A DNA stretch of 64,000 nucleotides from Celeribacter indicus (GCF_000819565.1 NZ_CP004393.1:1302001-1366000); one strand, 5' to 3'. Counted from the stretch's first letter, positions 18,092 to 28,735 are shown. Notes: generated by a model from the letters alone, not told the origin. Numbers and translations: made by a program.

Positions 18092-19102
18092 TTGGGCCTG
18101 AGCGCGTTGACCCCCCCGAAATCACAGGACGCAGTCCACGAAACGCTTCTGGAATTCCACGACAACAGGTTGCTGATAGACCTGTGCGGCGAATTCGACC
18201 GGAACCTCGCTCAGATCGAACACAAGCTCGACGTCCAGATCGTCCGGCGCGGCAACATGCTCTCCGTCATGGGCACGGGAAGCGCGCGCGGACGCGCCTC
18301 TGCGGTGCTCCAGGACCTCTATGCAAAGCTCGAGGCCGGGCGGGAGATCGACCCCGGCGACATCGACGGGATGATCCGCATGGGCGAGGGGGAGACGGAA
18401 AAGGGGCTTCCGGGCGACCAGATGGAAATGTTCCGCGGCGGCGATGTGGAGATCAAGACCCGCAAGAAGCTCGTCGAGCCGCGCACCGCCGCGCAGAAGG
18501 ACTATGTCGCCAACCTGTTCCGGCATGAACTCGCCTTCGGCATCGGGCCGGCGGGGACGGGCAAGACCTATCTCGCCGTGGCGGTGGGCGTGAACATGCT
18601 GATCAACGGCCATGTCGATCGCATCATCCTGTCGCGCCCGGCGGTGGAGGCGGGCGAGCGGCTCGGCTTCCTGCCGGGCGACATGGGGGAGAAGGTCGAT
18701 CCCTACATGCAGCCGCTCTACGACGCGCTCAACGATTTCCTGCCGTCCAAGCAGGTGCAGAAGATGCGCGAGGAAAAGACCATCGAGATCGCGCCGCTCG
18801 CCTTCATGCGCGGGCGCACGCTGAGCCGGGCCTTCGTGGTGCTCGACGAGGCCCAGAACGCGACCACGATGCAGATGAAGATGTTCCTGACGCGCCTGGG
18901 CGAGGGCTCGCGCATGGTCGTCACCGGCGACCGCAGCCAGGTGGACCTGCCGCGCGGGGTGCAGTCGGGGCTGCGCGATGCCGAACGCATCCTTGCCGGG
19001 CTTCCGGACATCTCCTTCAACTACTTCACGGCGAAGGACGTGGTGCGCCACCCGCTTGTCGCCGCGATCATCGAGGCGTATGAGGCCGACGAGGCGCAGT
19101 GA
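18092..19102 (+). CDS. phoH: PhoH family ATPase
   Basis: About 336 residues. I favour the TTG at 18092 because GGAGA lies 8 bases upstream and gives MGLSALTPP; an ATG at 18059 is in frame but has no ribosome binding site. The protein has a KH-like N-terminal region (LLIDLCGEFDRNLAQIEHKL) and a P-loop ATPase core with GPAGTGKTYLAVAVGV (Walker A) and FVVLDEAQNAT (Walker B). PhoH-family proteins are linked to RNA metabolism and almost always precede ybeY, as here with an 18-bp gap. The block order phoH-ybeY-corC-lnt is widely conserved. Confidence 0.93.
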   Translation: MGLSALTPPKSQDAVHETLLEFHDNRLLIDLCGEFDRNLAQIEHKLDVQIVRRGNMLSVMGTGSARGRASAVLQDLYAKLEAGREIDPGDIDGMIRMGEGETEKGLPGDQMEMFRGGDVEIKTRKKLVEPRTAAQKDYVANLFRHELAFGIGPAGTGKTYLAVAVGVNMLINGHVDRIILSRPAVEAGERLGFLPGDMGEKVDPYMQPLYDALNDFLPSKQVQKMREEKTIEIAPLAFMRGRTLSRAFVVLDEAQNATTMQMKMFLTRLGEGSRMVVTGDRSQVDLPRGVQSGLRDAERILAGLPDISFNYFTAKDVVRHPLVAAIIEAYEADEAQ

Positions 19103-19120
19103 GCGCCATCGGAGGACCGC

Positions 19121-19609
19121 TTGAGCATCGACGTGATCATCGAGGATCCGCGCTGGGAGGAGACCGGGCTCGGCGCGCTGGCGGAGGCGGCCGCGCAGGC
19201 CGTGCTGAGCCGGCTCGGGCTCGATCCCGAGATGTGCGAAGGCTCCGTCCTGGCCTGTGACGACGCCCGCATCCGGGCGCTGAACGCGGATTTCCGCTCA
19301 CGGGACAGGGCGACCAACGTGCTGTCCTGGCCTGCCGCGGAGCGGGCCGCGCCGGGACGCCGCCCGCCGCTGCCGGAGCCGGAGTTCGACGGGACGATCG
19401 AACTCGGCGACATCGCCATCGCCTATGAAACCTGCCTGCGCGAGGCCGGGGAGCAGGAAAAGCCGGTTTCCGACCACGTCACCCATCTCCTCGTTCATGG
19501 TCTGTTACATTTGCTGGGGTACGATCACGTCACCGACGCCGATGCCGAGATTATGGAGGGTACGGAGACGGAGATACTTGCAAGCATGGGGGTTGCCGAC
19601 CCATATTAG
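19121..19609 (+). CDS. ybeY: endoribonuclease YbeY, rRNA maturation factor
   Basis: This 162-residue metalloprotein has the invariant HGLLHLLGYDH zinc motif (HxxxHxxxxxH) near the C-terminus. It is needed for 16S rRNA 3'-end maturation and ribosome quality control. The start is a TTG at 19121 supported by GGAGG 5 bases upstream; no ATG gives a complete N-terminus. It is placed between phoH and corC in the usual order. Confidence 0.94.
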   Translation: MSIDVIIEDPRWEETGLGALAEAAAQAVLSRLGLDPEMCEGSVLACDDARIRALNADFRSRDRATNVLSWPAAERAAPGRRPPLPEPEFDGTIELGDIAIAYETCLREAGEQEKPVSDHVTHLLVHGLLHLLGYDHVTDADAEIMEGTETEILASMGVADPY

Positions 19610-19651
19610 GCGAACGGCCGAACCGGGCCGGCACAATTCTGGAAAGGACGT

Positions 19652-20584
19652 ATGGGCGACACAGAGCCTGGGTCTTCTACGGCAGCGCAGAGCGCGCCGA
19701 TCGACCCGATGAGTATGACGCAGACCGCCACCGGCACGAGACCGGCCTCCCGCAAGGGGCGCAACTGGTTCGACCGCGTGGCGCAGGCGTTTTCCACGAA
19801 ACCCGGACAGCAGGGCGCGGTGACGGAAGCGCCCGCGACCGTTCCCGCGCCGTCGGCGCGCCCCGGCATGATGAACCTGCGCAGGATGCGCGTCGACGAC
19901 GTCGCCATTCCGAAGGCGGAGATCGTCGCGGTTCCCTCGGACATCCGCAAGGACGATCTGGTGCGCGTGTTCCGCGAGAGCGGCATGACGCGGCTTCCGG
20001 TCTACAAGGGCACGCTCGACACGCCCGTGGGCCTCGTCCACCTGAAGGATTTCGCCCTCAACTACGGGTTCAACGGCACGGGCGAGCGTTTCAACCTCAA
20101 GAAGATGCTGCGCCCGCTGATCTACGCGCCGCCGTCGATGCCGATCGGGGTGCTCCTTCAGAAGATGCAGTCGGACCGGATGCACATGGCGCTGGTGATC
20201 GACGAATATGGCGGCGTGGACGGCCTCGTGACGCTCGAGGACCTGGTCGAACAGGTGATCGGGGAGATCGAGGACGAACACGACATCGACGAGGGCGCAT
20301 TCTGGACCCAGACCGCCCCCGGCGTCTATATCGCGCAGGCCAAGGCGCCGCTCGAGGAATTCGAGGCGGCGGTGGGCATGAAATTCACCGACGAGGAGGA
20401 CGAGGAGGAGATCGACACGCTCGGCGGGCTGGTCGTCGTCCTCTGCGGACGGGTTCCGGCACGGGGGGAGGTGATCCCGCATCCCTCCGGTTCCGAATTC
20501 GAGATCGTCGATGCCGATCCGCGCAGGATCAAGCGGGTGCGCGTGCGCCTGCCCTCCGCCGTCAAGAAAAAGAACGAGGCCTGA
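19652..20584 (+). CDS. corC: hemolysin-family/CorC-type CBS domain protein
   Basis: This 310-residue protein has a charged N-terminal region, two CBS domains (roughly residues 80-210, with [11 protein letters not shown] and [24 protein letters not shown]) and a C-terminal CorC_HlyC domain rich in acidic residues ([13 protein letters not shown]). It is often annotated as magnesium and cobalt efflux protein CorC; a more general role in envelope or ion homeostasis is possible because it lacks membrane spans. Its place between ybeY and lnt is conserved, and the lnt start follows 3 bp after its stop. Confidence 0.9.
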   Translation: MGDTEPGSSTAAQSAPIDPMSMTQTATGTRPASRKGRNWFDRVAQAFSTKPGQQGAVTEAPATVPAPSARPGMMNLRRMRVDDVAIPKAEIVAVPSDIRKDDLVRVFRESGMTRLPVYKGTLDTPVGLVHLKDFALNYGFNGTGERFNLKKMLRPLIYAPPSMPIGVLLQKMQSDRMHMALVIDEYGGVDGLVTLEDLVEQVIGEIEDEHDIDEGAFWTQTAPGVYIAQAKAPLEEFEAAVGMKFTDEEDEEEIDTLGGLVVVLCGRVPARGEVIPHPSGSEFEIVDADPRRIKRVRVRLPSAVKKKNEA

Positions 20585-20587
20585 GGC

Positions 20588-22090
20588 GTGCCGATCCGCG
20601 CACCGCGTCTGAAGGCGGCGTTCACGCGGGCGCGGCTGTCGGCCTTTGGGGCGGGTCTGCTCGTGGCGGCGGGGCAGGAGCCGCTCGGCCTCTGGCCGGT
20701 GGCGCTCGCCGGGCTCGTGCTCGTCGCGCTGTTCTGGCGGCGGACGGCGGGCGCGCGCGAGGCCGCCATCTGCGGCTGGGCGGCGGGGTTCGGCACCTTC
20801 CTCGGCTCGATGACCTGGCTGGTGAACCCCTTCCTCGTGGAGCCGTGGCGGCACGGGGCGCTGATCCCTTTCGCGCTCTTCTTCATGGCCGGCGGCCTCG
20901 CGCTGTTCTGGGCGCTGGGCTTCTTTCTCGCGAAGAGGCTCGGAACCGGGCTGCCGGGCCTCACGGCCTTCTGGGGCGCGGCGGAACTTCTGCGCGGGCA
21001 TGTCTTCACCGGATTTCCCTGGGCGATGCCCGGCTATGTCTGGCTCGACACGCCCATTGCTCAACTCTCTGCCCTTGTCGGCCCCTACGGGCTGACTGCG
21101 CTCACCTTCGGCCTTGCGGCGCTGATCGCGGCGGCCTGGCAGGCGCGCTCCCTGCGCCTCGCGGCGCTGGCCCTCGTGCTCTTCGCCGGGGCGGGGGCGT
21201 TCGGCTGGATGCGCACCGCCGCGCCGCTGCCGCCCGACCGCGATGTGGTCGTGCGCGTCGTGCAGCCCTATGCACCGCAGCGCCTCAAATGGGATCCCGA
21301 GCATGTCTGGACCTTCTACGAACGTGCGCTGGATCTGAGCGATCCGCAGGGCGCGGATCTCGTGATCTGGCCGGAGACCTCGGTGGCGATGCCGCTCCAT
21401 GCCGCGGGCCCCGAACTCGCCGAGATCGCCGCGCGGACCGCCCCCGCCCGCGCCATCGTCGGCCTCAACCGCATCGACGGCATGCGCGGCTACAATACGG
21501 CCGTCTTCCTCGACACTTCGGGGCGCCCGGTCGACAGCTACGACAAGCACCATCTCGTGCCCTTCGGGGAATACATGCCCCTGCCGGGGCTGATGGATCT
21601 GCTCGGGCTCAGGGCCTTCACCGCCAAGGAGGGCTATGGCTATTCGCCGGGGCCGGGGCCGCATCTGATGGAGACGGGGGCGGCGGGCCTTGCGCTGCCG
21701 CTCATCTGCTACGAGGCGATCTTTCCGCGCGATCTGCGCACGCAAACGCGGCCGGACTGGCTGCTCCAGATGACGAACGACGCCTGGTTCGGCACCTTCT
21801 CCGGGCCGCAGCAGTCGCTCGCGCAGTCGCGCTTTCGCACGATCGAGACGGGATTGCCGATGGTGCGTGCGGCGAACACGGGAATTTCCGGCGTGATAGA
21901 TCCGCATGGCCACATGCGGGTAGCGATCCCGCTCGGTCAGCCGGGCGCGGTCAATGCCGCTCTGCCGGCGGCCCTGCCGAAGACCGTCTATGCCGCTCTG
22001 GGCGAGGGGCCGGCGATCGCGCTGCTGATCCTTCTGGCACTGACGGGCTTTGCATCCCTGCGCATAGGCCGCGGCGGAAAATCCGATTGA
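20588..22090 (+). CDS. lnt: apolipoprotein N-acyltransferase
   Basis: This 500-residue inner-membrane enzyme adds the third acyl chain to outer-membrane lipoproteins. About six membrane spans lie in the first 210 residues, followed by a periplasmic nitrilase-like domain. The Glu-Lys-Cys triad is visible as WPETSVAMP, YDKHHLVPFGEYMP (the catalytic Lys is near the start of this part) and PLICYEAIFP. A last membrane span lies near the C-terminus. The start is GTG 20588, almost touching corC, so translation is likely coupled. Residual lipoproteins in the window include the small one at 17.6 kb. Confidence 0.93.
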   Translation: MPIRAPRLKAAFTRARLSAFGAGLLVAAGQEPLGLWPVALAGLVLVALFWRRTAGAREAAICGWAAGFGTFLGSMTWLVNPFLVEPWRHGALIPFALFFMAGGLALFWALGFFLAKRLGTGLPGLTAFWGAAELLRGHVFTGFPWAMPGYVWLDTPIAQLSALVGPYGLTALTFGLAALIAAAWQARSLRLAALALVLFAGAGAFGWMRTAAPLPPDRDVVVRVVQPYAPQRLKWDPEHVWTFYERALDLSDPQGADLVIWPETSVAMPLHAAGPELAEIAARTAPARAIVGLNRIDGMRGYNTAVFLDTSGRPVDSYDKHHLVPFGEYMPLPGLMDLLGLRAFTAKEGYGYSPGPGPHLMETGAAGLALPLICYEAIFPRDLRTQTRPDWLLQMTNDAWFGTFSGPQQSLAQSRFRTIETGLPMVRAANTGISGVIDPHGHMRVAIPLGQPGAVNAALPAALPKTVYAALGEGPAIALLILLALTGFASLRIGRGGKSD

Positions 22091-22128
22091 CCCACAGATG
22101 CCGCAGTTATATCGCAGTTCCATCAAAG

Positions 22129-22180
22129 GCCCGCACAACGGCTTCCTGGCGTGCGGGAGAAACAATCCAATGGAGCAGTC
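22129..22180 (+). promoter_or_regulatory. SAM/SAH riboswitch controlling metK
   Basis: A 7-bp stem CCCGCAC (22130-22136) / GTGCGGG (22151-22157) encloses the loop AACGGCTTCCTGGC. After a linker comes AATGGAGCA (22169-22177). This matches the compact SAM/SAH riboswitch known upstream of metK in Rhodobacterales (CACAACGGCTTCCTGRCGTG, then TGGAGCA). In the ligand-bound pseudoknot the loop GGCTTCC pairs with GGAGC, which is also the metK Shine-Dalgarno sequence 8 bases before the ATG. SAM binding should therefore repress translation. Confidence 0.9.
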
Positions 22181-22183
22181 CCC

Positions 22184-23365
22184 ATGTCCCGCAAAGACTA
22201 CGTATTCACTTCGGAATCCGTTTCCGAAGGGCATCCCGACAAGGTCTGTGACCGCATCTCGGATGCCGTTCTCGACGCGCTGATCGCGGAGGAGCCGGAG
22301 GCGCGCGTCGCCTGCGAGACCTTCGCCACCACCAACCGCGTCGTGATCGGCGGCGAGATCGGGCTGCGCGACCGGGACAAGCTGCACGGCTACATGGAGC
22401 ATATCGACCGGATCGTGCGCGACTGCGTGCGCGACATCGGCTATGAGCAGGACAAGTTCCACTGGAGCACGCTCGAGGTGCAGAACTACCTCCACGAGCA
22501 ATCCGCCCATATCGCCCAGGGCGTCGACGCCGCGGGGAACAAGGACGAGGGCGCGGGCGATCAGGGCATCATGTTCGGTTTCGCGACCAACGAGACCGAC
22601 GCGCTGATGCCGGCGCCGATCCAGTTTTCCCACGCGATCCTGCGGCGGCTGGCGAAGGCGCGCAAGACGGGGGAGGAGCCGGTGCTCGGCCCCGATGCGA
22701 AGGCGCAGCTTTCCGTGCGCTACGCCGGTGGCAAGCCGGTGGAGATCGCCTCCCTCGTCCTGTCGACCCAGCACCTCGACGAAAGCCTCACCTCGGAGGA
22801 CGTGCGCGCCATCGTCACGCCCTATATCGAGGAGGTGCTGCCCGAGGGCTGGCTGACCGCGAACACCGTCTGGCACGTCAATCCGACCGGCAAGTTCGTG
22901 ATCGGCGGACCGGACGGGGATGCGGGGCTCACCGGGCGCAAGATCATCGTCGACACCTACGGCGGTGCGGCGCCGCACGGGGGCGGGGCCTTCTCCGGCA
23001 AGGATCCGACGAAGGTGGACCGCTCGGCGGCCTATGCCGCGCGCTACCTGGCGAAGAACGTGGTCGCGGCCGGGCTGGCCGACAAGGCGACGATCCAGCT
23101 TTCCTATGCCATCGGTGTGGCCGCTCCGCTGTCGATCTATGCCGACCTGCACGGCACGGGAAAGGTGGCGGAGGCGGAGATCGAGGCGGCGATCCCGAAG
23201 GTCATGGACCTCACCCCGCGCGGCATCCGCACCCATCTCGAGCTCAACAAGCCGATCTACCAGCGCACCGCGGCCTATGGCCATTTCGGGCGCGCCCCGG
23301 ATGAGGACGGCGGCTTCTCCTGGGAGCGCACGGATCTGGCCGGAGCGCTGGCGAAGGCGCTCTGA
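22184..23365 (+). CDS. metK: S-adenosylmethionine synthase
   Basis: This 393-residue enzyme makes SAM from ATP and methionine. It begins [23 protein letters not shown] and has the signature motifs [12 protein letters not shown] and [23 protein letters not shown]. The start ATG 22184 is set by the riboswitch-embedded ribosome binding site; an in-frame GTG 33 bases upstream lies inside the riboswitch stem. The next gene starts on the last base of the metK stop codon, so metK, the macro-domain gene and queF form a tight operon. Confidence 0.97.
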   Translation: MSRKDYVFTSESVSEGHPDKVCDRISDAVLDALIAEEPEARVACETFATTNRVVIGGEIGLRDRDKLHGYMEHIDRIVRDCVRDIGYEQDKFHWSTLEVQNYLHEQSAHIAQGVDAAGNKDEGAGDQGIMFGFATNETDALMPAPIQFSHAILRRLAKARKTGEEPVLGPDAKAQLSVRYAGGKPVEIASLVLSTQHLDESLTSEDVRAIVTPYIEEVLPEGWLTANTVWHVNPTGKFVIGGPDGDAGLTGRKIIVDTYGGAAPHGGGAFSGKDPTKVDRSAAYAARYLAKNVVAAGLADKATIQLSYAIGVAAPLSIYADLHGTGKVAEAEIEAAIPKVMDLTPRGIRTHLELNKPIYQRTAAYGHFGRAPDEDGGFSWERTDLAGALAKAL

Positions 23366-23871
23366 TGGACCCGCGCGTCGTCACCGGCACGATCACCGCG
23401 CTCGAGGTGGAGGCGATCGTGAATGCCGCGAATGCCTCGCTGCTCGGCGGGGGCGGGGTCGACGGCGCGATCCACCGGGCGGCGGGGCCGGGGCTGCTCG
23501 AGGAATGCCGCCGGCTCGGCGGCTGTCCGACGGGCGAGGCGCGGCTCACCGGCGGGCATGCGCTCCCTGCGGAATACGTGATCCACACAGTCGGGCCGGT
23601 CTGGCGCGGCGGCGGACAGGGGGAGGACGACCTGCTCGCCTCCTGCTATCGCGAAAGCCTCGGGCTCGTCCGCGCCCATGCGATCCGCTCCGTCGCCTTC
23701 CCGGCGATCTCCACAGGGATCTACGGGTTTCCGCGGGAGCGCGCCGCGCGCATCGCCATCGGCACGATCCGGAGGGAGAGCGCGGGCTGGCAGGATGTCG
23801 ACATCCTGCTCTGCGCCTTTTCCGGCGAGGATGCCGCGCTGTTCGAGACTGTTCTGGCGGAGGAGATCTGA
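23365..23871 (+). CDS. macro domain protein (ADP-ribose / O-acetyl-ADP-ribose binding)
   Basis: This 168-residue single macro domain has the ligand loops [26 protein letters not shown] (first loop, catalytic Asn and Asp region) and [11 protein letters not shown] (second loop). Such MacroD/YmdB-type proteins remove or bind ADP-ribose and deacetylate O-acetyl-ADP-ribose. ATG overlaps the metK stop (TGATG), so expression is probably translationally coupled to metK. The queF start follows its stop by 1 base. Confidence 0.92.
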   Translation: MDPRVVTGTITALEVEAIVNAANASLLGGGGVDGAIHRAAGPGLLEECRRLGGCPTGEARLTGGHALPAEYVIHTVGPVWRGGGQGEDDLLASCYRESLGLVRAHAIRSVAFPAISTGIYGFPRERAARIAIGTIRRESAGWQDVDILLCAFSGEDAALFETVLAEEI

Positions 23872-23872
23872 C

Positions 23873-24337
23873 ATGCCGAAAACCGATACCTCCGGGCTGA
23901 CGCAACTGGGCGGCGCCGCCGCGCTCCCGGCCTCTCCCGAGGAGGCGGTGCTCGAGCGCGTGCCGCACAGCCACGAGGGCGAACGCTATGTCGCGCGCTT
24001 CACCGCGCCCGAGTTCACCTCCCTCTGCCCGATGACCGGCCAGCCGGATTTCGGCCATCTGATGATCGACTACATCCCGCGCAAATGGCTGGTGGAGAGC
24101 AAGTCGCTCAAGCTCTTCCTCGGCTCCTTCCGCAACCACGGGGCGTTCCACGAGGATTGCTCGGTCTATATCGGCAAGCGCCTCGCCGAGCTTCTGGAGC
24201 CCGAATGGCTGCGCATCGGCGCCTACTGGTATCCGCGCGGCGGCATCCCGATCGACGTCTTCTGGGCGACGGGACCGGAGCCGACGGATCTCTGGATCCC
24301 GGACCAGGGCGTGCCGCCCTATCGCGGCCGGGGCTGA
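23873..24337 (+). CDS. queF: NADPH-dependent 7-cyano-7-deazaguanine reductase (preQ0 reductase)
   Basis: This 154-residue protein is the short, unimodular (YkvM-type) QueF that reduces preQ0 to preQ1 in queuosine synthesis. The catalytic Cys is in [13 protein letters not shown], which also contains the active Asp, and the NADPH-binding signature [20 protein letters not shown] is intact. The start ATG 23873 is preceded by GGAGAT inside the end of the macro-domain gene. No other que genes are in the window. Confidence 0.95.
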   Translation: MPKTDTSGLTQLGGAAALPASPEEAVLERVPHSHEGERYVARFTAPEFTSLCPMTGQPDFGHLMIDYIPRKWLVESKSLKLFLGSFRNHGAFHEDCSVYIGKRLAELLEPEWLRIGAYWYPRGGIPIDVFWATGPEPTDLWIPDQGVPPYRGRG

Positions 24338-24448
24338 GGGGCGCGCGGCGCCGCCCTTGCGGAATTGCAGGGCGGACAGGCGATCTTGCCCGTTGATCCT
24401 GCAAAAATCCATCGTAATCTCGCCCCTGAGCGAGAGGAAGGGCCGCCC

Positions 24449-24895
24449 ATGTCAGACACGTTGAGAGATCCGGTCGTCATGCTGCTGGCGGGGATCGGCA
24501 TTCCCGTCTTTGCCGCGCTCAACGCCCAGCTCGGGGCGCGGATCGGGTCGCCGGCGCTCGCGGGCATGGTCTTTACCCTCGTGGCCTTCGCGACGATCTG
24601 TCTCTACCGCCTCGCCGTCGCGCCGGGGACCGGTCTCGCGGCACTCGGGGGCCATCCTGCCCACCTTTATTTCGCCGGTGTGCTCTTTGCCTTCTACATC
24701 CTGTCGATCACGACCATCGCGCCGCGGTTCGGGGTCGGCAACGCGGTCTTCTTCGTCCTGCTCGGCCAGATCCTCTCTGCGGGCCTGATCGACCAGTTCG
24801 GCCTGTTCGGCGCGGTGCGTGTGCCGATTTCCGCGCTCCGGGGCCTCGGGATGGCGATGATGGCGGGCGGGCTCTACCTGATCCAGCGCGGCTGA
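24449..24895 (+). CDS. DMT-type membrane protein, YdcZ/DUF606 family
   Basis: This 148-residue protein has five hydrophobic spans. It begins MSDTLRDPVVMLLAGIGIPVF, with NAQLGARIGSPALAGMVFTL as the family-typical second segment. DUF606 proteins are half-size relatives of drug/metabolite transporters that often act as pairs, but only one copy is seen here. The start ATG 24449 follows GAGAGGAAGG. It lies between queF and trmB in the same direction. Confidence 0.85.
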   Translation: MSDTLRDPVVMLLAGIGIPVFAALNAQLGARIGSPALAGMVFTLVAFATICLYRLAVAPGTGLAALGGHPAHLYFAGVLFAFYILSITTIAPRFGVGNAVFFVLLGQILSAGLIDQFGLFGAVRVPISALRGLGMAMMAGGLYLIQRG

Positions 24896-24954
24896 ACCTT
24901 GCCCCGCGGGCGAATCCTTGGCAAAAGCCCCGCCGAACGAAGCTGGGCTTTCCG

Positions 24955-25674
24955 ATGTCTGACGAGACCAAACACAAATCCGGCGCGCCGTGGAGGAATT
25001 TCTACGGGCGCATCCACGGCAAGACGCTGAACAAGGCGCAGGTCGACTATCTCGAGGAGGATCTGCCGCGGCTGGCGCCGGGGCGGGTCTCCTGGGAGGA
25101 AAACCCGGAGCGGGAGAAGATCGACCTCGCCGCCCGGTTCGGCGGCCGGCCCGTCTGGGTCGAGATCGGCTTCGGCGGCGGCGAGCATCTCGTCCACATG
25201 GCGCAGACCTATCCTGACGTGGCGATCATCGGCTGCGAACCCTTCGTGAACGGCGTCGCCATGTGCCTCGGGCGGATGCGGCGCGAAGGCCCGTTCGACA
25301 CGATCGCGATCCACGCCGGCGACGCGCGCGACCTGTTCGACGTGCTGCCCGACGGATCGGTGGAGAAGGCCTTTCTCAACTATCCCGATCCCTGGCCGAA
25401 GAAGCGGCATCACCGCCGCCGCTTCGTGACGGCGGAGCATCTCGCGCCGCTTCACCGGGTCCTGCGCGCGGGTGCGGAGTTTCGCGTCGCCACGGACATT
25501 CCCGATTACGTGCGTCAGACGATGGAGGAGGTGCCGAAGGCCGGGTTCGACTGGCTGGCGGAGGGGCCGGAGGACTGGCGCCGCCCGTGGTCCGACTGGA
25601 TCTCCACCCGCTATGAGCAGAAGGCGATCCGCGAGGGCCGCACCCCCCATTACATGACCTTCCGCAAGTCCTGA
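24955..25674 (+). CDS. trmB: tRNA (guanine-N7-)-methyltransferase
   Basis: This 239-residue SAM-dependent enzyme makes m7G46 in tRNA. The SAM-binding segment is [15 protein letters not shown]. The family motif [16 protein letters not shown] holds the catalytic Asp. The C-terminal [16 protein letters not shown] is the usual substrate-binding tail. It closes the co-directional block that begins with miaB; metK upstream supplies its cofactor. Confidence 0.96.
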   Translation: MSDETKHKSGAPWRNFYGRIHGKTLNKAQVDYLEEDLPRLAPGRVSWEENPEREKIDLAARFGGRPVWVEIGFGGGEHLVHMAQTYPDVAIIGCEPFVNGVAMCLGRMRREGPFDTIAIHAGDARDLFDVLPDGSVEKAFLNYPDPWPKKRHHRRRFVTAEHLAPLHRVLRAGAEFRVATDIPDYVRQTMEEVPKAGFDWLAEGPEDWRRPWSDWISTRYEQKAIREGRTPHYMTFRKS

Positions 25675-25772
25675 GCGCGCCGCCGTCTCGGCCTGCGCGT
25701 CAGGGAAAACATGCGGATAGACCGTCCGGCCGGCTTGCGCTATCAGGACCGCAAGAAACCCGAGGAGAGAGC

Positions 25773-27122
25773 ATGTCCAGCCAAGCCACCCCGATCCCGA
25801 TGTCCGCCCGCAGGCGCGGGCCGCTCAAAGGCACAGCGGCGGTGCCCGGCGACAAGTCGATTTCCCACCGCGCGCTGATCTTCGGCGCGATGGCCGTGGG
25901 GGAGACGAAGATCACCGGCCTTCTGGAGGGGGAGGACGTCCTCGACACGGCGCGGGCGATGCAGGCGCTCGGCGCCTCGGTCACGCGCGAGGGGGCGGGC
26001 GAGTGGACGGTCCACGGTGTCGGCGTCGGCGGCTTTTCCGAACCGGAGACCGTCATCGACTGCGGCAATTCCGGCACCGGCGTGCGCCTCATCATGGGCG
26101 CGGTGGCGACGCATGACTTCTGTACGACCTTCACCGGGGACGGCTCGCTGCGAAAGCGCCCGATGGCGCGGGTGACCGATCCGCTGGCGCTCTTCGGCGC
26201 GCGCGCGGTGGGGCGTTCGGGCGGGCGGCTGCCGCTCACGCTCGTGGGGGCGGCCGATCCGGTGCCGGTGGACTACATGACGCCTGTGCCTTCGGCGCAG
26301 GTCAAGTCGGCGGTGCTGCTCGCCGGGCTGAACGCGCCGGGCAGGACCGTGGTGACCGAACGGGAGCCGACCCGCGATCACACCGAACGGATGCTCACGG
26401 GCTTCGGCGCCGAGGTGGTGACGGAGACGACGCCCGAAGGGTTCCACAGGATCACGCTCATCGGCCGGCCCGAACTCGTGCCGCAGGAGGTCGCCGTGCC
26501 GCGCGACCCTTCCTCCGCGGCCTTCCCGGTCGCCGCGGCGCTGATCGTCGGGGGCTCCGACATCCTCGTGCCGGGCGTCAGCCAGAACCCGACGCGCAAC
26601 GGGCTTTACACCACGCTCGTGGAGATGGGGGCCGACATCGCCTTCGAGAACCCGCGCGAGGAGGGGGGCGAACCGGTCGCGGACCTGCGGGTGCGGGCCT
26701 CGGCGCTCAGGGGGATCGAGGTGCCGCCGGACCGCGCCGCCTCGATGATCGACGAATACCCGATCCTGTCGGTCATCGCGGCCTGTGCCGAGGGCACGAC
26801 GGTCATGCGCGGCGTGAAGGAATTGCGGGTCAAGGAGAGCGACCGGATCGACGCGATGGCGCGCGGGCTCGAGGCGTGCGGCGTTGCCGTCGAGGAGGAG
26901 GAGGACACGCTCGTCGTCCATGGCTGCGGCCCGGACGGGGTGAAGGGCGGGGCGGTCTGCGCCACCCGTCTCGACCACCGCATCGCCATGTCCTTCCTCG
27001 TGCTCGGCATGGCGGCGCGGGAGCAGGTCTCCGTCGATGACGGCGGGCCGATCGCGACCTCCTTTCCCACCTTCGAGAAGCTCATGACCGGCCTCGGCGC
27101 CGATGTCTCCCGCGACAACTGA
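25773..27122 (+). CDS. aroA: 3-phosphoshikimate 1-carboxyvinyltransferase (EPSP synthase)
   Basis: This 449-residue enzyme joins shikimate-3-phosphate and PEP in the shikimate pathway. Signatures seen are [15 protein letters not shown] near the N-terminus, [28 protein letters not shown] and [15 protein letters not shown]. The residue after NSGTG and the [16 protein letters not shown] region resemble the class II (glyphosate-tolerant, CP4-like) alphaproteobacterial enzymes, although tolerance is not demonstrable here. It heads the conserved group aroA-cmk-rpsA-ihfB. Confidence 0.96.
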   Translation: MSSQATPIPMSARRRGPLKGTAAVPGDKSISHRALIFGAMAVGETKITGLLEGEDVLDTARAMQALGASVTREGAGEWTVHGVGVGGFSEPETVIDCGNSGTGVRLIMGAVATHDFCTTFTGDGSLRKRPMARVTDPLALFGARAVGRSGGRLPLTLVGAADPVPVDYMTPVPSAQVKSAVLLAGLNAPGRTVVTEREPTRDHTERMLTGFGAEVVTETTPEGFHRITLIGRPELVPQEVAVPRDPSSAAFPVAAALIVGGSDILVPGVSQNPTRNGLYTTLVEMGADIAFENPREEGGEPVADLRVRASALRGIEVPPDRAASMIDEYPILSVIAACAEGTTVMRGVKELRVKESDRIDAMARGLEACGVAVEEEEDTLVVHGCGPDGVKGGAVCATRLDHRIAMSFLVLGMAAREQVSVDDGGPIATSFPTFEKLMTGLGADVSRDN

Positions 27123-27179
27123 GCGCTTGACCTCGGCTGCGCGAGGAGGCAGCGTGAGCCTCCCGAACAGGAGGACGCC

Positions 27180-27791
27180 ATGAGTTTCTGCATCGCGATC
27201 GACGGTCCCGCGGCGGCGGGCAAGGGCACGATCTCGCGTGCCGTGGCCAAGCATTTCGGCTTTGCCCATCTCGATACCGGGCTGCTGTACCGCGCGACGG
27301 GGGCGAAGACCTTCGAAGGGCTCACGCCCATCGAGGCGGCGCGCTCGCTCACCGCGCGGGATCTCGACCGTCCCGATCTGCGCTCGGGCGATGCCGGGCA
27401 GGCGGCCTCCCGCGTCGCCGCGATCCCCGAAGTGCGCGCGGCGCTCGTCGATTTCCAGCGCGCCTTCGCCCGGCGCGAGGGCGGCGCGGTGCTCGACGGG
27501 CGCGACATCGGCACGGTGATCTGCCCGGACGCGGAGGTGAAGCTCTATGTCACCGCGACCGACGAGGTGCGCGCGGCGCGCCGGCACCGGGAACTCGTCG
27601 ACAGCGGCGAGGCGGTGACGGTGGAGGAGGTGCTCGCGGAACTGCGCGACCGGGACGAGCGCGACAGCGCCCGCGCGACCGCGCCGCTGAAGCCGGCGCC
27701 GGACGCCATCGTGATCGACACCACGGAGATGAACATCGAGGAGGCGGTCGCCCGCGTCATCGCCCTGATCGCGGAGGCGCGCAGGCAGTGA
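27180..27791 (+). CDS. cmk: (d)CMP kinase
   Basis: This 203-residue P-loop kinase phosphorylates CMP and dCMP. It begins [20 protein letters not shown] (Walker A) and has [34 protein letters not shown] and [19 protein letters not shown]. It is shorter than E. coli Cmk by about 20 residues, normal for alphaproteobacteria. The next gene overlaps its stop by 4 bases (GTGA), indicating coupled translation. Confidence 0.95.
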   Translation: MSFCIAIDGPAAAGKGTISRAVAKHFGFAHLDTGLLYRATGAKTFEGLTPIEAARSLTARDLDRPDLRSGDAGQAASRVAAIPEVRAALVDFQRAFARREGGAVLDGRDIGTVICPDAEVKLYVTATDEVRAARRHRELVDSGEAVTVEEVLAELRDRDERDSARATAPLKPAPDAIVIDTTEMNIEEAVARVIALIAEARRQ

Positions 27792-28735
27792 GCGCGCGGG
27801 TCGTCCTGCATCTGCCAGACGACCACCGCGCCCGGCTCGAGGCGGGAGAGACCGGCACGCTCTATGCCCGGATCCGGCAGGCGGTCGCCACGCGCGGCGG
27901 CACGGTGGTGCTTCGCAACAGGTTCCCGCAGATCGAGCCTGACGGCGACTTGCATATCGTGGACAACGCGCGCAGGCCTCATCCCGATACGCTGATCTCC
28001 GCCCAGGCCTATCTCGACGGCTGCTGGCATCTCGACCCCGAGGGCGTGCTGGCGGACAGTTCCATCGCCGGGCGCGCCTTCGACCCGGCCTCAGTGGATC
28101 CCGAGGCGGCCGCGGCCTGCCTTGCGCGGCTGCGCCACCGCTACGTCGCGCCGCGCCACAGCCGCTATCATCAGAAGCGGGCGCGGGAGGAAATCGACCC
28201 CTCGGGCGTCGTGATCTTCCTTCAGGGGCCGCCGCCCTATGTGCGCGGCCATGCCCATCTCGGGCGCGAGGAGATGATCCGCACCGTGGTCGCCGGCGCC
28301 GGAGGGCGGCCGGTCTATGTGAAGCCGCATCCCCTGCGCAAGGAGGAGGGCGTGGCGATCATCCGCAGGTTGCGTGCCGAGGGGCTGCCGCTGAACCGGA
28401 CCAACGCGAATGTCCATGACCTGCTGTCCCAGGCCGCCGTCACGGTCTCCGCGAATTCCGCGGCCTCGTTCGAGGGCTTCCTGCACGGCACGCCCGCCAT
28501 CCTCTTCGCCCGCGCCGACTTCGCGGCGATGGCGGAGGTGGTGACCCAGGCCGCGGCCTTTCCCGCCGCACTGGCGCGTGCGCTTGCGACGCCGCGCGAC
28601 TACGCCCCCTTCCTGTCCTGGTACCTGTCGCAATGTCTCTGGCCCGGCGCGCCGGATTTCGAGGCGAGGCTCTTCGCGATCTTCGGCGCGGCGGGGTTCG
28701 ACGCCGATCGCCTCGGCCTTGCCGCAGCGGGGTGA
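27788..28735 (+). CDS. capsule polysaccharide synthesis-type (KpsC/KpsS-like) protein
   Basis: This 315-residue protein starts at a GTG overlapping the cmk stop. The C-terminal half carries the Capsule_synth pattern: [13 protein letters not shown], followed about 40 residues later by [28 protein letters not shown]. That combination is typical of GT-B-like Kdo transferases and related polysaccharide enzymes. There is no signal peptide. Its place between cmk and rpsA is unusual, and no capsule export genes are nearby. A specific glycosyl-transfer reaction cannot be assigned. Confidence 0.65.
   Translation: MSARVVLHLPDDHRARLEAGETGTLYARIRQAVATRGGTVVLRNRFPQIEPDGDLHIVDNARRPHPDTLISAQAYLDGCWHLDPEGVLADSSIAGRAFDPASVDPEAAAACLARLRHRYVAPRHSRYHQKRAREEIDPSGVVIFLQGPPPYVRGHAHLGREEMIRTVVAGAGGRPVYVKPHPLRKEEGVAIIRRLRAEGLPLNRTNANVHDLLSQAAVTVSANSAASFEGFLHGTPAILFARADFAAMAEVVTQAAAFPAALARALATPRDYAPFLSWYLSQCLWPGAPDFEARLFAIFGAAGFDADRLGLAAAG

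Noticed and set aside
19505..23284. A 1259-codon minus-strand open frame
   Set aside because: It runs antisense to ybeY, corC, lnt and metK, all of which have intact family motifs. Its translation is Arg/Gly/His-rich low-complexity typical of GC-rich antisense shadows.
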